DNA of 64,000 bases from Clostridium tetanomorphum (GCF_017873215.1 NZ_JAGGKA010000004.1:124001-188000); one strand, 5' to 3'; counted from the stretch's first letter, positions 16,947-27,437 are shown. Numbers and translations: made by a program. Notes: generated from the sequence alone by a model not told the origin.

Positions 16947-19526
16947 ATGAAAAAAAAGTATATTATCTTTCCTATAATTTTATTAGTAGGCATTTTTATA
17001 GGGATGTTTATATATAAAAATTATAATGTAGATACTAGCCAGGGAAAAATAATTATAAATAAAAAAAGTGACTATGATGCATCAAAGGAAATTAAAGAGG
17101 CATTAAAGTTATTAGATAGTAGTAAAAAGGCAGACATTATAACAAATATTAATACATCATCAAATGTAGTATCATTATCATTTGAAGGACTTAGTAATAA
17201 AGATACTATGAAAAAAATAATAGATGCTTTAGATAAATATAAAATTAAAGCAACATTTTTTATTCCAGGAATTAAAGGAGCCGAGGATTCTAGTATAGTG
17301 AAAATGATACAAAAAGGGGGACATAATATAGGAAGTGGAACCCTTTCTGGAAAGAAGAACATGGAAAAGTTATCTAATGAAGAGTTAGTTACTGATTTTT
17401 GTAGTAGTAATAAGATTTTAAAATCTATAAGTGGACAAGATCCTATTTTACTAAAATGCAATTCTACAGTTTACAATGACAATATATTAGCATCAGCTTA
17501 TGCATCAGGAAATAAATATGTTGTGAACAGTAATCATTATTTAAGTTATCAAAGTTTTAAAAATTATAAGGAAGCTTATGGATATATGAATAACTTAGAA
17601 AAAGGAGCCATAGTATCCATAAAATTAGAGGGCGTTCTTGATAGTTTTGAATATGGGGAAAAAATAACAGAAGAAAAACCGGCAATAGATAAGCAGGCAG
17701 GTATAAAAGAAACGAAGGATAAAGAAGAAGAAAAAGTTACTATTATGCAAATAGTGGAATGGATTTTAAAATCCATAGATGATCAAAATAAAACTGTTGT
17801 TAAAGTATGTGAATTACCACGTGTAAAAAAATATAAGGTGATACAAAGAATAGATAATGGAATAAAACATGGATATATTAACAATGATACATATGTGAAA
17901 AACAATATATATAACAAAAATAATATATTTGGAAAGATTGAGGCTGAAAAGCCTATATATTTAATAAACTTTAAAGAATTAATAGAAAAGAATAATAAAA
18001 GACTCTCTCCCGTTGTTTCAGAGTTTTATACTACTCAAAAGGCTTTAGCCTATACATTTAGAGGGCTAAGCAATGAAAAAAGTTTAGACAAAACATTAAA
18101 AATTCTTCAAAAGCTTAATGCTAAGGGAACATTCTTTGTAACAAAGGAAGAAATATTAAATTATAGAGATAGAATAAATAAAATATTAAGTAAGGGCCAT
18201 GAAATTGGAAATGGGGGTGTAACAACTAATTCTACATTATTAAATAAATCTACAGAAGAAATTTGTAAAGAAATATATGAAGTGGACAAGTTATTAAAAG
18301 AAAGAGGAATAACTACAAATGCATATATGCCAGGATATGGATATGCAAATGATAAAGTTCAAGAAGCTTTATCAGCAATGACTAATATGCCTTCTTTAAA
18401 AGATTATGAATTATTTACTTATTCAAAGGCACCTATTCTTGGTAAATATAGAAACATGGATGCTACAGAAATTGTGCCTAGTTATTTTAATATAAATTCA
18501 TATGTATCTCTTAAAAAAGGAGAAATAGTTTATTTTAGATTAGATTCGGATTTATTTAAAAATGATGATGTTGTTGCCAATATAATTGAACTGTTAACTA
18601 AAAATTATGTTCAAAATGGCTATGCTCACAAATATAATAAGGAATTACAATCCTATAATTTAGGGCAAAAACCATTAGAATATTCAGTAGTAACATTAAG
18701 TAATCTACAAAATACTATAGAAGCTCCAGCTAAGTCAGGAAGATATAATATTAAAACAAATATAATTCCTATGAAAAAAAGAACATATGAAGATGCATTG
18801 AGAATTATGAAAACTAATTATATAGGTAATGAAGATGTAGATTTAGCAGATTTTACTGAAGATGAAAAATTATCTATTGATAAAACTGGAACCATTGATA
18901 CCAATGGTGAAAGTGTTATATTCTTTAGCTTTGATGATTGGGGAGGAGATCCAATAGTTAATGAAATACTGGATATATTAAATAAACACAAAGTAAAGGC
19001 AAGTTTTTTTGTAATATCAAAATATACAGATATGAACAGCGGTGTATCAAATAGCAACCCAAATTTACTTAGAACTATTGCTTTAAACGGGCATGACATA
19101 GGAAGTCACAATTACAACCATGAAGTTTTAGAAGCCAGTAGAGAAGAGCTTGAAGGGCCATTGATTAAATCTTATAATGTCATGGCTAAGGTAATAGGAG
19201 ATTTAGATTCATTAAGACCTTATTTTAGACCACCTACTCTACATTTAAGAAAAGAAGGGTTAGCAACTGTATTTGAAAGTGGGTATAAATATTGTATCAG
19301 TGGAAATATTTCAACCCATGACTATGAAGCTACTTCTGCACAGGAACTTGTTAGTTATTTAGAACAAGAATTAGTTAAGGGCAGAGGAAATGTAATAGTA
19401 ATGCATATGAATAATCAAAGTTATTATACAGCGAAAGCTTTAGACATATTTTTAACTAATAATGAAAAAGGATTGTACAAAGAGAAATATAAGATTAAAA
19501 AGTTAAGTGATTATTTAGAGAAATAA
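16947..19526 (+). CDS. Membrane-anchored protein with three NodB-like polysaccharide deacetylase domains
   Basis: An 859-residue protein with an N-terminal signal anchor (6-24) and three copies of the NodB fold (from about 72, 364 and 653). Only the last has the catalytic residues: FFSFDDWGG (Asp-Asp), GHDIGSHNYNHE (HxxxH) and RPYFRPP. Copies one and two read LSFEGLSN and YTFRGLSN at the first motif and lack the metal histidines, so they are probably binding or structural modules. The active copy would remove acetyl groups from an amino-sugar polymer outside the membrane. First gene of the exopolysaccharide operon, 29 bases before the glycosyltransferase. Confidence 0.85.
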   Translation: MKKKYIIFPIILLVGIFIGMFIYKNYNVDTSQGKIIINKKSDYDASKEIKEALKLLDSSKKADIITNINTSSNVVSLSFEGLSNKDTMKKIIDALDKYKIKATFFIPGIKGAEDSSIVKMIQKGGHNIGSGTLSGKKNMEKLSNEELVTDFCSSNKILKSISGQDPILLKCNSTVYNDNILASAYASGNKYVVNSNHYLSYQSFKNYKEAYGYMNNLEKGAIVSIKLEGVLDSFEYGEKITEEKPAIDKQAGIKETKDKEEEKVTIMQIVEWILKSIDDQNKTVVKVCELPRVKKYKVIQRIDNGIKHGYINNDTYVKNNIYNKNNIFGKIEAEKPIYLINFKELIEKNNKRLSPVVSEFYTTQKALAYTFRGLSNEKSLDKTLKILQKLNAKGTFFVTKEEILNYRDRINKILSKGHEIGNGGVTTNSTLLNKSTEEICKEIYEVDKLLKERGITTNAYMPGYGYANDKVQEALSAMTNMPSLKDYELFTYSKAPILGKYRNMDATEIVPSYFNINSYVSLKKGEIVYFRLDSDLFKNDDVVANIIELLTKNYVQNGYAHKYNKELQSYNLGQKPLEYSVVTLSNLQNTIEAPAKSGRYNIKTNIIPMKKRTYEDALRIMKTNYIGNEDVDLADFTEDEKLSIDKTGTIDTNGESVIFFSFDDWGGDPIVNEILDILNKHKVKASFFVISKYTDMNSGVSNSNPNLLRTIALNGHDIGSHNYNHEVLEASREELEGPLIKSYNVMAKVIGDLDSLRPYFRPPTLHLRKEGLATVFESGYKYCISGNISTHDYEATSAQELVSYLEQELVKGRGNVIVMHMNNQSYYTAKALDIFLTNNEKGLYKEKYKIKKLSDYLEK

Positions 19527-19555
19527 TGTTAGGTAGTAAATTAGGAGTTTAAAGT

Positions 19556-21442
19556 ATGAAATTTAAATACAAAAGATTAAAAAAAGATGAAGGCAAATTT
19601 AAAGATATTCTTTTAAATCCACGTAGAGACAGAAGACTACTTGCAAATGTTCCTGATAAAGAAGCCATAAGGAATAATATTGATCGTAGAGGAAAAAAGG
19701 TATTACAGGATTATGAGGGTGATCCTAATGCCTTTATAAAAAGTAAAAAAGCTGGAATAAGATATGTAATGGAAACTGATGTTAAAATAATATGCAAAAG
19801 TGGAAAAGCAAATAGTACATTTACAGTTAAATCCTTAGATATTTCTACTACGGGAATTTTATTAGAGTTAAAAGATGAAGAACAATTAGAGGTAATCTCT
19901 AATGCTAATAATGTTAAATTAGAATTTAAAATACCACCTGGTTCTATGCCAGAAGGTTATGAAATGAATGTTAAAATTGAGGGACACAAGGTTCGAGAGG
20001 CTATTTTAAAAGACCAAATAGTAACATGTGGTATAGAATTTAATGAAAGTTTATCAGAATATGCCACTAGAAAAAAGGACAGGTATGTACTAGCTACATC
20101 TAGTTTATTATTATTATTTATAAGTATATTTATTATGCTAATGCGTGCAGAAAGTATTATATATTTTAAATTTAATAAGTGGATATATTTATATAGTATT
20201 ATTGCAGCGGTATTTTTATTAAGTAGATATTTATTTGGTGTCTTGTACAAGTCCATGCCAATAGATATGGACTATACACCTGGGGTAACAATTATTATTC
20301 CTTGTTTTAATGAAGAACAGTGGATAGAAAGAACAATTTTAAGCTGCATTAATCAGGATTATCCTACTGATAATTTGGAAGTTATAGTTGTAGATGATTG
20401 TTCTAATGATAACTCTGTAGAAAAAATAAAGGAAACTATAAATAGATTAAATAATGAAGCAGAAAGATTTGATACTCAAAATAGAGTGAAGTATTTTGTT
20501 CAAAAAAAGAACTTAGGAAAAAGAGAAGCTCTTTGTAGAGGGGTTTTAAACGCAAAGCATGATTTAGTTGTATTTGTTGATTCAGATAGCTTTTTGGACC
20601 CTTTTGCCATAAGAAATTTGGTACAACCCTTTAAAGATCCTAAAATGGGTGGGGTATCAGGTAGAACAGATGTGGCTAATACTTTTACAAATACTTTAAC
20701 TAAAATGCAGTCTGTTAGATATTATATCGCTTTTAGAATTATGAAAGCAGCGGAAGCTTACTTTGATGCAGTTACATGTTTATCAGGACCTCTATCCTGC
20801 TATAGAAGGCAAATAGTTATGGATAATATGAATAATTGGATAAATCAAAGATTCTTAGGACAAAAGGCAACCTTTGGAGATGATAGAGCTATGACTAATT
20901 TTGTGTTAAATGGACATAGAACTAGTTATCAAGATACAGCAATTTGTTCTACTATTGTTCCTAATAGGTATAAGGTATTTCTTAAACAGCAAATGAGATG
21001 GAAAAGGTCCTGGTTAAGAGAATCAATTATTGCAGGAAAGTTTATGTGGAAAAAGGAGCCCTTTATGGCGGCTTTCTTTTACATGGGAGTATTTGTTCCT
21101 ATTGCTGCACCTGTAATAGTTGTGTATAACCTAATTTATGTACCAATTGTTCATAATATATTTCCCACTACCTTTCTTGTTGGATTATTAATGATGTCAT
21201 TGATGATGAGTTTTGCACAAATGTTTTTTAGAAAAAGTACAACTTGGGTTTTTGGAATGCTATTTTGTATTTATTATGAGGCAGTATTACTTTGGCAAAT
21301 GCCTGTAGCATGGGTAACCTTTTGGAAATCAACTTGGGGAACAAGAATGACTCCAAGTGATATAGAAGCCCAGAGAAGAAAAGAAGAAAGAAAGACTTCT
21401 GGCACATTAAGAAAAAAGGAGGAAAATATATATGAAAAATAA
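19556..21442 (+). CDS. PilZ domain plus hyaluronan-synthase-like family 2 glycosyltransferase
   Basis: A 628-residue inner-membrane polymer synthase. Residues 60-175 form a PilZ-like c-di-GMP-binding domain (DISTTG near residue 99; basic stretch RRDRR upstream). Two spans follow (about 180-225), then the GT-A domain with VVDDCSND, DSD, GDDRAMTN and QQMRWKRSW, then C-terminal spans. GDDRxxTN and QQxRW are the pattern of HasA, NodC and chitin synthases, so the product is probably a GlcNAc-containing polymer. The N-terminal PilZ position suggests direct activation by c-di-GMP. The stop overlaps the next gene. Confidence 0.88.
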   Translation: MKFKYKRLKKDEGKFKDILLNPRRDRRLLANVPDKEAIRNNIDRRGKKVLQDYEGDPNAFIKSKKAGIRYVMETDVKIICKSGKANSTFTVKSLDISTTGILLELKDEEQLEVISNANNVKLEFKIPPGSMPEGYEMNVKIEGHKVREAILKDQIVTCGIEFNESLSEYATRKKDRYVLATSSLLLLFISIFIMLMRAESIIYFKFNKWIYLYSIIAAVFLLSRYLFGVLYKSMPIDMDYTPGVTIIIPCFNEEQWIERTILSCINQDYPTDNLEVIVVDDCSNDNSVEKIKETINRLNNEAERFDTQNRVKYFVQKKNLGKREALCRGVLNAKHDLVVFVDSDSFLDPFAIRNLVQPFKDPKMGGVSGRTDVANTFTNTLTKMQSVRYYIAFRIMKAAEAYFDAVTCLSGPLSCYRRQIVMDNMNNWINQRFLGQKATFGDDRAMTNFVLNGHRTSYQDTAICSTIVPNRYKVFLKQQMRWKRSWLRESIIAGKFMWKKEPFMAAFFYMGVFVPIAAPVIVVYNLIYVPIVHNIFPTTFLVGLLMMSLMMSFAQMFFRKSTTWVFGMLFCIYYEAVLLWQMPVAWVTFWKSTWGTRMTPSDIEAQRRKEERKTSGTLRKKEENIYEK

Positions 21443-23117
21443 AAGTTTTTCTCCTGAAAAAAAAGATAGAATTAAGAAAATAAGAGGTACATTTCAAGGA
21501 ATAATTTTATTTGTACTATTAGTAGTTATTATAAAAGCTCTATTTACCTTTTTAGTATATAAACCTTATAGTTCAGATATTGTGTCTAAAGATAAAAAGA
21601 GTGGATTTATTGCAATATCCTATTTTGGTGTGGATAGAACTGGAGATGATACACTAATAAGTACTGAAGCTTTGGAAAAACAAATAAAAGCATTAAAAGA
21701 TAATGGATATGTAACAATAACTCAAGAAGATATACTAGATTACTATAAAAAGGGAAAGAGCTTACCACCAAAATCCTTATTTTTATTATTTGAGGATGGA
21801 AGAAGAGACACAGCAATATTTTCTCAAAAAATTCTAGAAAAATATAACTATAAAGCTACAATGCTTACCTATGCAGATAAATTTGAAAAGAGAGACCCAA
21901 AGTTTTTAATGCCTAAAGATTTATTAAAATTAAAGGATAGTTCTTATTGGGAATTAGGTACTAATGGGTATAGATTAGAATATACAAATGTTTTTGATAA
22001 AGACTTAAATTATTTAGGAAAATTAAATTCAATTGAGTTTTCAAAACTATCTTCTAAAATTGATAGAAAGTATAATCATTATTTGATGGATTACATTAGA
22101 GATGAGCAGGGCATTCCTATGGAAAACTATGAAGAAATGAAAGGGCGTATTAATAAGGATTATGAAAGTTTATCCAATATATACAATAAAGAAATAGGAT
22201 GTATACCAACTTTATATGCCCTAATGCATTCAAATACAGGACAGTTTGGAACAAATGATAAAGCTAGTGAAGTAAATGGTAAATGGATTAAAGAATTATT
22301 TAGCATGAATTTTAATAGAGAGGGATATTCACTAAATTTACCTGATAGCTCTATTTATGATTTAACTAGGGTTCAACCACAAGCATATTGGAGTACTAAT
22401 CATCTATTAATGAGAATTTGGGATGATACTAAAAAAAATATTGAATTTGTTGTAGGAGATAAAGAAAAGGCCAGCAAATTTCAAAGAATAAAAGGGCAAG
22501 CTGAGTTTGCAGATGATAAAATTATATTGACATCATTGCCAAGGGAAGAAGGACTTATTAAACTGTTAAATAGTGAAAGGTATAAGGATATTAATATATA
22601 CACAACATTAAAGGGCAACATTATAGGTTCCCAGTGTATATACTTAAGAGCGGATGAAGATAGAAAAAACAGCATATGTGTTCAGCTTATTAATAATACA
22701 GTTAATGTTATTGAAATTTCAAAGGGAAATAAAAAAGTCATATATTCCATAGATTTAAATCCTAAGAATAAGAATGAAAAAATTGATATAAAGGAAACTG
22801 GAAATAAAAAGCTTAATATAAAATTAATTGGGAAAAAGCTTACTTTAACTATGAATGGAAAGAAAATGATAGAAGACTTAAAAGTAAATAATGAAAATGA
22901 AGGAAGTATTTTTTTGGAGTCTGCATGGGGTGAATATGGATATAGCCAAAGAAACATTGCAGATGATGTGTATGATGGAGTGTTTGTGAGTTTTAAAGTA
23001 ACTGATAAAAATGATAAAGAGTTATATGATTCTTCTTTAAAAGGAATGGAAGTTATAAAGTATAATATTAGAAATTCTTTTAATAAAATTGTGAATTGGT
23101 TTATTAAAAATCTATAA
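21432..23117 (+). CDS. PgaB-like deacetylase-fold protein with C-terminal carbohydrate-binding-like domain
   Basis: A 561-residue protein with a signal anchor (about 25-45). Residues 55-300 resemble the NodB/PgaB deacetylase fold (ISYFGVDRTGDD, LLFEDGRRDT), but the usual catalytic FDDG reads FEDG, so activity is doubtful. Residues 340-530 look like a beta-sandwich of the LamG or DUF1080 kind (GSIFLESAWGEYGYSQRN, DDVYDGVFVSF). It probably handles or binds the polymer made by the synthase upstream. The start overlaps the synthase stop and follows AAAGGAGG. Confidence 0.75.
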   Translation: MKNKSFSPEKKDRIKKIRGTFQGIILFVLLVVIIKALFTFLVYKPYSSDIVSKDKKSGFIAISYFGVDRTGDDTLISTEALEKQIKALKDNGYVTITQEDILDYYKKGKSLPPKSLFLLFEDGRRDTAIFSQKILEKYNYKATMLTYADKFEKRDPKFLMPKDLLKLKDSSYWELGTNGYRLEYTNVFDKDLNYLGKLNSIEFSKLSSKIDRKYNHYLMDYIRDEQGIPMENYEEMKGRINKDYESLSNIYNKEIGCIPTLYALMHSNTGQFGTNDKASEVNGKWIKELFSMNFNREGYSLNLPDSSIYDLTRVQPQAYWSTNHLLMRIWDDTKKNIEFVVGDKEKASKFQRIKGQAEFADDKIILTSLPREEGLIKLLNSERYKDINIYTTLKGNIIGSQCIYLRADEDRKNSICVQLINNTVNVIEISKGNKKVIYSIDLNPKNKNEKIDIKETGNKKLNIKLIGKKLTLTMNGKKMIEDLKVNNENEGSIFLESAWGEYGYSQRNIADDVYDGVFVSFKVTDKNDKELYDSSLKGMEVIKYNIRNSFNKIVNWFIKNL

Positions 23118-23132
23118 TTTAAGAGGTATTAA

Positions 23133-24197
23133 ATGAGTAATAATGGGAGAAAAAACTTGATTTTTACTGGGCTAACACTGTTGATATTATTAATAGTGTC
23201 AGTTATATATATAGGCGTTTTTTCAAAAGAAAATAATTCTAATAATAAAGATAGTAATGTAGAGATAAATAAAGAGGAAAAAATATTTGCAGAGAATATA
23301 AATAATCTATCCGCTTGGGTTGTATATTGGGATTTAGAATCTCATAAAGAAATTAAAGTTTTAGATAGACAGTTGAAGAATGTTTGTTATTTTGCAGCTA
23401 GCTTTAATTCTAATAATGAATTGGTCATGCCAGAAAAACTGATTAATCATTATAAGGAAACAAAGGAGTATGCTTACAATAAATATATAACTATTGTTAA
23501 TGATAAAATAAATAGTGATGGAAGTTCTTTATTAAAAGATACAAATTTATTAAAAGCTTTATTAAGTGATTCAGATTCAAGAAGTAAGCATATTAAAGAA
23601 GTTATAAATTTAGCAGTTAAATATGGTTTTTATGGTATAGAAATTGATTATGAAAGAATAAAAAATGATATGAAGTTATGGGATGATTACATATTATTTA
23701 TAAATGAACTATATAAGGAAGCTAAAGAGAAAGGTTTAGAACTGAGAGTTGTATTAGAGCCTAACACACCTATTGATAAGCTAAAGTTTAATGAAGGACC
23801 AACCTATGTAATGATGTGTTACAATTTGCATGGGGGTTTTAGTAAACCAGGAGAAAAAGCAAATCCTGAGTTTATTAATAGATTAATAGAAAAAATGAGC
23901 AAAGTTCCCGGAAAGAAGAATTTTGCAATTGCCACAGGAGGATTTGATTGGGCATCTAATGGGAAAACTATGGCGGTTTCAGAAGCTGAAGTCAAAAGCA
24001 TATTAAAAAAATATAATACTAAAGTACAGCGGCATAATGAAAGTCAGTGTTTGTTTTTCAATTATAAAGATGAAGATAATATAGAGCATGAAGTATGGTA
24101 TGGAGATATTACTACCTTAAATTTTTGGATGAAGGGTATAGCAGAAAAGGGATATGATATTAGTATTTGGAGACTAGGTGGTAATTTGTTTCAGTAG
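23133..24197 (+). CDS. Membrane-anchored GH18-like glycoside hydrolase
   Basis: A 354-residue protein with an N-terminal anchor (about 8-28). The motif YGIEIDYERI near residue 167 is the shortened DxxDxDxE signature of family 18 hydrolases, and MMCYNLHGGF and ISIWRLGGN fit the later strands of the barrel, so this resembles YaaH/chitinase-type enzymes. It would cleave beta-1,4-linked GlcNAc polymers. As the last gene of the operon it could trim or release the exopolysaccharide. A large imperfect hairpin follows. Confidence 0.85.
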   Translation: MSNNGRKNLIFTGLTLLILLIVSVIYIGVFSKENNSNNKDSNVEINKEEKIFAENINNLSAWVVYWDLESHKEIKVLDRQLKNVCYFAASFNSNNELVMPEKLINHYKETKEYAYNKYITIVNDKINSDGSSLLKDTNLLKALLSDSDSRSKHIKEVINLAVKYGFYGIEIDYERIKNDMKLWDDYILFINELYKEAKEKGLELRVVLEPNTPIDKLKFNEGPTYVMMCYNLHGGFSKPGEKANPEFINRLIEKMSKVPGKKNFAIATGGFDWASNGKTMAVSEAEVKSILKKYNTKVQRHNESQCLFFNYKDEDNIEHEVWYGDITTLNFWMKGIAEKGYDISIWRLGGNLFQ

Positions 24198-24234
24198 AAT
24201 AATTGATAAAGGTAAGAGTATTTAAAATAACTAA

Positions 24235-24342
24235 AGAGGCTGTCACATCAAGGAATTTACATACAATATACTGTTTTACAAATTTAAAGTTAACACAATA
24301 TATTGTAGGATTTATTCTTAGTGTCACAGCCTATTTTTACAA
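24235..24342. terminator. Long imperfect hairpin between convergent genes
   Basis: AGGCTGT pairs with ACAGCCT at the outer ends, and inner arms ATACAATATA and TATATTGTA pair again. The tail is T-rich in both directions. It may terminate both the exopolysaccharide operon and the carboxypeptidase gene, or be a small inverted-repeat element of about 105 bases. Confidence 0.55.
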
Positions 24343-24370
24343 AATAACATATAAACTTTTTAATTAATTT

Positions 24371-25714
24371 TTACCAACCATTTCCCCACAATAGATAGTC
24401 TGGAACCTGAGAACCTGGGCCATGTGGTTCGCTGTGTATCATAGTAAGTATAGAATCCTTTGCTCCTTCTACCATTTTACTTTGTTCTGGTGGAGCAATT
24501 CCTACCATTTGCGCTCTTGTGGTGTTTTTAAACCATACGTCCTTAACTCCATTCCATTCACCCTTATATATCCATTGATCTTTTGGAAGTTCATTTCCCC
24601 AGGTACATTGTTCATCAATTGAGCCATTTGGGTTTGGTTTTCCACCACTATAAACCTCAATGGTATAGGAGTGTATACCAAGTCTACCGTATGTCCAATC
24701 TATCATTTCTGCAGAAGTAGGATAATCATCATAAGATTGTTTTGAATAAAATTTTCTACCAGTAGTATTTTCTAGTGTCTTTGCCATATCAAGTGCTACT
24801 TTTTCCATGAACTCAGCATCCTTTGGCTTTTCAGAAGTATTGCACCAAGGTGTTAATACACATTGTATACCTGTGTGAAGTGTTGCTAAAGCATGAATTT
24901 TTTTAGTTAATAAGAAATTTTGAAGAGCTTTTATTTCAGGTTCTGTAGCAGGATTAGCCCCTGCTCTTGTATAGGCATTCCCACCTAGCATCGGTTTTGT
25001 ATCTACATCTAGATAATTCCATAAATAATCAAAGGTTCTATTTAAGTCAATGTTGCTTTTTTTAGGGTCATCTCCAAATATTCCGTTTTTATCCCAGTCA
25101 GGACTTTCCATACCGATTTTCTTTCTATCTTTTATAGCTGAATCTTTAGCGCCTACATATATTTCAGCTATTACTCCATCTTTGTCTGTATCTGTATATG
25201 GATCGCTAAATACTACATTATTACAATTGTGATCTGTTGGTCTTAAATTTTCTCTGGTAGGATATATAAATGATTGGGCATATCCATCAGGATTTAGAAC
25301 AGGTACAATATATATTATATAATTATCTAAAATATCCTTTACTTTTTTATCAACATTATAATTAGTAGCTAGCCACCAAGCTGTGTAAGATGCACTTTCA
25401 CCAGCTTCCTGCTCATTGCCATGGATATTTCCAATTACAGCAATGCCAGTTTTGTTTTTTTCATTTTTTACATTACTAGTTAATTCTATAGCATTTATCT
25501 TTCTCTCTCTCCATGTATGACCTATTGGATAAGTTTTTGCTATATCATCATATTGCTCTGATAAATTTTTTAATAAATTATCATGAAATTCTATATTGTG
25601 TCTTTCATCCCAATTAATATTTTGCAAGTTACATTCTGTATTTTTAGCAAAAGCTTCACCGCAGGATGTAATTAATAATGCAATAGTCAAAAATAATAAA
25701 CTAAGCTTTTTCAT
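24371..25714 (-). CDS. Secreted M14 family zinc carboxypeptidase
   Basis: A 447-residue exported peptidase. The signal peptide spans about residues 1-23. The zinc site HGNE (His98, Glu101) is followed by a third zinc-ligand candidate in ATLHTGIQ and the catalytic glutamate in YTIEVYSGG. An aspartate-rich stretch (DPYTDTDKDGV) may bind calcium. Such enzymes remove C-terminal residues from peptides. The gene is alone on the minus strand and divergent from the serine/threonine transporter, which suggests use of extracellular peptides and amino acids. Confidence 0.9.
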   Translation of the reverse strand: MKKLSLLFLTIALLITSCGEAFAKNTECNLQNINWDERHNIEFHDNLLKNLSEQYDDIAKTYPIGHTWRERKINAIELTSNVKNEKNKTGIAVIGNIHGNEQEAGESASYTAWWLATNYNVDKKVKDILDNYIIYIVPVLNPDGYAQSFIYPTRENLRPTDHNCNNVVFSDPYTDTDKDGVIAEIYVGAKDSAIKDRKKIGMESPDWDKNGIFGDDPKKSNIDLNRTFDYLWNYLDVDTKPMLGGNAYTRAGANPATEPEIKALQNFLLTKKIHALATLHTGIQCVLTPWCNTSEKPKDAEFMEKVALDMAKTLENTTGRKFYSKQSYDDYPTSAEMIDWTYGRLGIHSYTIEVYSGGKPNPNGSIDEQCTWGNELPKDQWIYKGEWNGVKDVWFKNTTRAQMVGIAPPEQSKMVEGAKDSILTMIHSEPHGPGSQVPDYLLWGNGW

Positions 25715-25882
25715 AAAAATCCCCCTTTAAAATAATTTGCATATTATTTTGTTATAACATAAGTTGTTTTAGTTTCTGTTATTTTATGATTAGATTAAAA
25801 TTTTCTTTAAATAAATTTTATTCCAAAATATACCACATGTCAAGGGTAAATATGTAATATAAAAGCATTGATTCACAGGGTA

Positions 25883-25905
25883 ACACATATGTGTAAACGC
25901 ATTCA
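25883..25905. promoter_or_regulatory. Candidate cre (CcpA) site and adjoining palindrome between the carboxypeptidase and sstT
   Basis: TGTAAACGCATTCA at 25892-25905 matches the cre consensus TGWAARCGYTWWCW at 13 of 14 positions. It overlaps the perfect palindrome ACACATATGTGT (25883-25894). The 441-base divergent gap holds nothing else I recognise; no T-box motif was found. Confidence 0.5.
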
Positions 25906-26156
25906 ATGTAACTTTCGCATTTGTGGTTAAAAATTATAATTATGGTAAGTAACAAAGGGGAGAACTGTTGTGAAATATAAAATTTTAAATAAATAAAAAA
26001 ATACCATAAAGAAATTTAGACAATATTCGAAATTTTTCTTCCCATGTATGAAAATTTGTGATAAACTAATTATCATCATAGTCACCAGTCTGATAATAAT
26101 ACGTCCAAAGTGGATATGCATTTTGTATTTATATCTTATCCAAGGGAGGAAAATTT

Positions 26157-27389
26157 ATGAAAAGCTTAATAAATAAATGGAATGGATTAAGCCTGGTAAA
26201 ACGAATAATTATAGGTTTGGCTATAGGCATTATTTTGGCTGTAACAATTTCAGAAAAAGTAAAACCAATAGTAATTTTAGGTTCTTTATTTGTAGGTGCT
26301 TTAAAAGCTATTGCGCCTATATTGGTATTTTTCTTAGTTATGTCTGCAATTGCTCAACATAAGACTGGTCATAAAACTAACATGAAATCTATTATCGGTC
26401 TTTATTTATTAGGTACATTTTTAGCTGGATTTTTTGCAGTTATTGCAAGTTTTATGTTCCCGGTAACATTGACACTTAAAGCAAGTGCTGAGAATGTAAT
26501 GGCTCCAGGAGGAGTATCAGAGGTTTTAAAAACATTACTAATGAACATTGTTGATAACCCAGTAAAAGCAATTTATAATGCCAACTATATAGGTATATTG
26601 TCATGGGCGGTACTTTTAGGATTTGCTTTAAGAACTGCTCCAGATTCTACGAAAACAATGCTTTCTAATTTTTCAGATGCAGTATCCCAAATAGTTAGAT
26701 GGATTATAAATTTTGCACCATTAGGAATTATGGGGCTTGTATTTGATGCCATTGCTACAGATGGAATCAAGTCTTTACTTAGTTATGGACAATTGCTTGC
26801 AGTTTTAGTTGGTTCTATGCTATTTGTAGCTTTGGTTGTAAATCCAATAATTGTGTTTGCATACATTCGTAAAAACCCATACCCACTTGTATTTAAGTGC
26901 TTAAGGGAAAGTGGAATTACAGCATTTTTCACACGAAGTTCAGCTGCTAATATTCCAGTAAATATGAGTTTATGTGAAAAATTAGGTTTGGATAAGGATA
27001 ACTATTCTGTATCCATTCCACTAGGTGCTACTATTAACATGGCAGGTGCAGCAGTTACCATTGCAGTGTTAACCCTTGCAGCGGTTAATACCCTTGGTAT
27101 AAAAGTGGACATTGCTACGGCAATAATTTTAAGTGTACTTTCAGCTGTAAGTGCTTGTGGTGCTTCAGGGGTTGCTGGTGGTTCCCTGTTACTGATTCCT
27201 CTAGCATGTAGTTTATTTGGTATACCAAATGATATTGCTATGAAGGTAGTTGGAGTAGGTTTTATAGTAGGTGTGCTACAAGATTCTTGTGAAACAGCAC
27301 TTAACTCATCCACAGATGTACTTTTTACAGCAACAGCGGAATTTGCACAGTGGCGTAAAAAAGGAAAAGAAATAGTAATAAATAAGTAG
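26157..27389 (+). CDS. sstT: Serine/threonine:sodium symporter SstT
   Basis: A 410-residue DAACS-family secondary transporter. Start and end match Sst[19 protein letters not shown] near residue 14, the [14 protein letters not shown] hairpin, the [16 protein letters not shown] helix and the substrate segment [20 protein letters not shown] near 370. It imports serine and threonine with sodium. Length is normal. GGGAGG lies nine bases before the ATG. It is transcribed alone, with palindromes and a terminator downstream. Confidence 0.95.
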   Translation: MKSLINKWNGLSLVKRIIIGLAIGIILAVTISEKVKPIVILGSLFVGALKAIAPILVFFLVMSAIAQHKTGHKTNMKSIIGLYLLGTFLAGFFAVIASFMFPVTLTLKASAENVMAPGGVSEVLKTLLMNIVDNPVKAIYNANYIGILSWAVLLGFALRTAPDSTKTMLSNFSDAVSQIVRWIINFAPLGIMGLVFDAIATDGIKSLLSYGQLLAVLVGSMLFVALVVNPIIVFAYIRKNPYPLVFKCLRESGITAFFTRSSAANIPVNMSLCEKLGLDKDNYSVSIPLGATINMAGAAVTIAVLTLAAVNTLGIKVDIATAIILSVLSAVSACGASGVAGGSLLLIPLACSLFGIPNDIAMKVVGVGFIVGVLQDSCETALNSSTDVLFTATAEFAQWRKKGKEIVINK

Positions 27390-27437
27390 AACTTAGCTTA
27401 ATAGATATTGAATTGTAAATTGTGTAAATTGTAAATT

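Noticed and set aside
25715-26156. Searched for a T-box or amino-acid riboswitch before sstT
   Set aside because: No T-box sequence or anti-terminator/terminator pair was visible.
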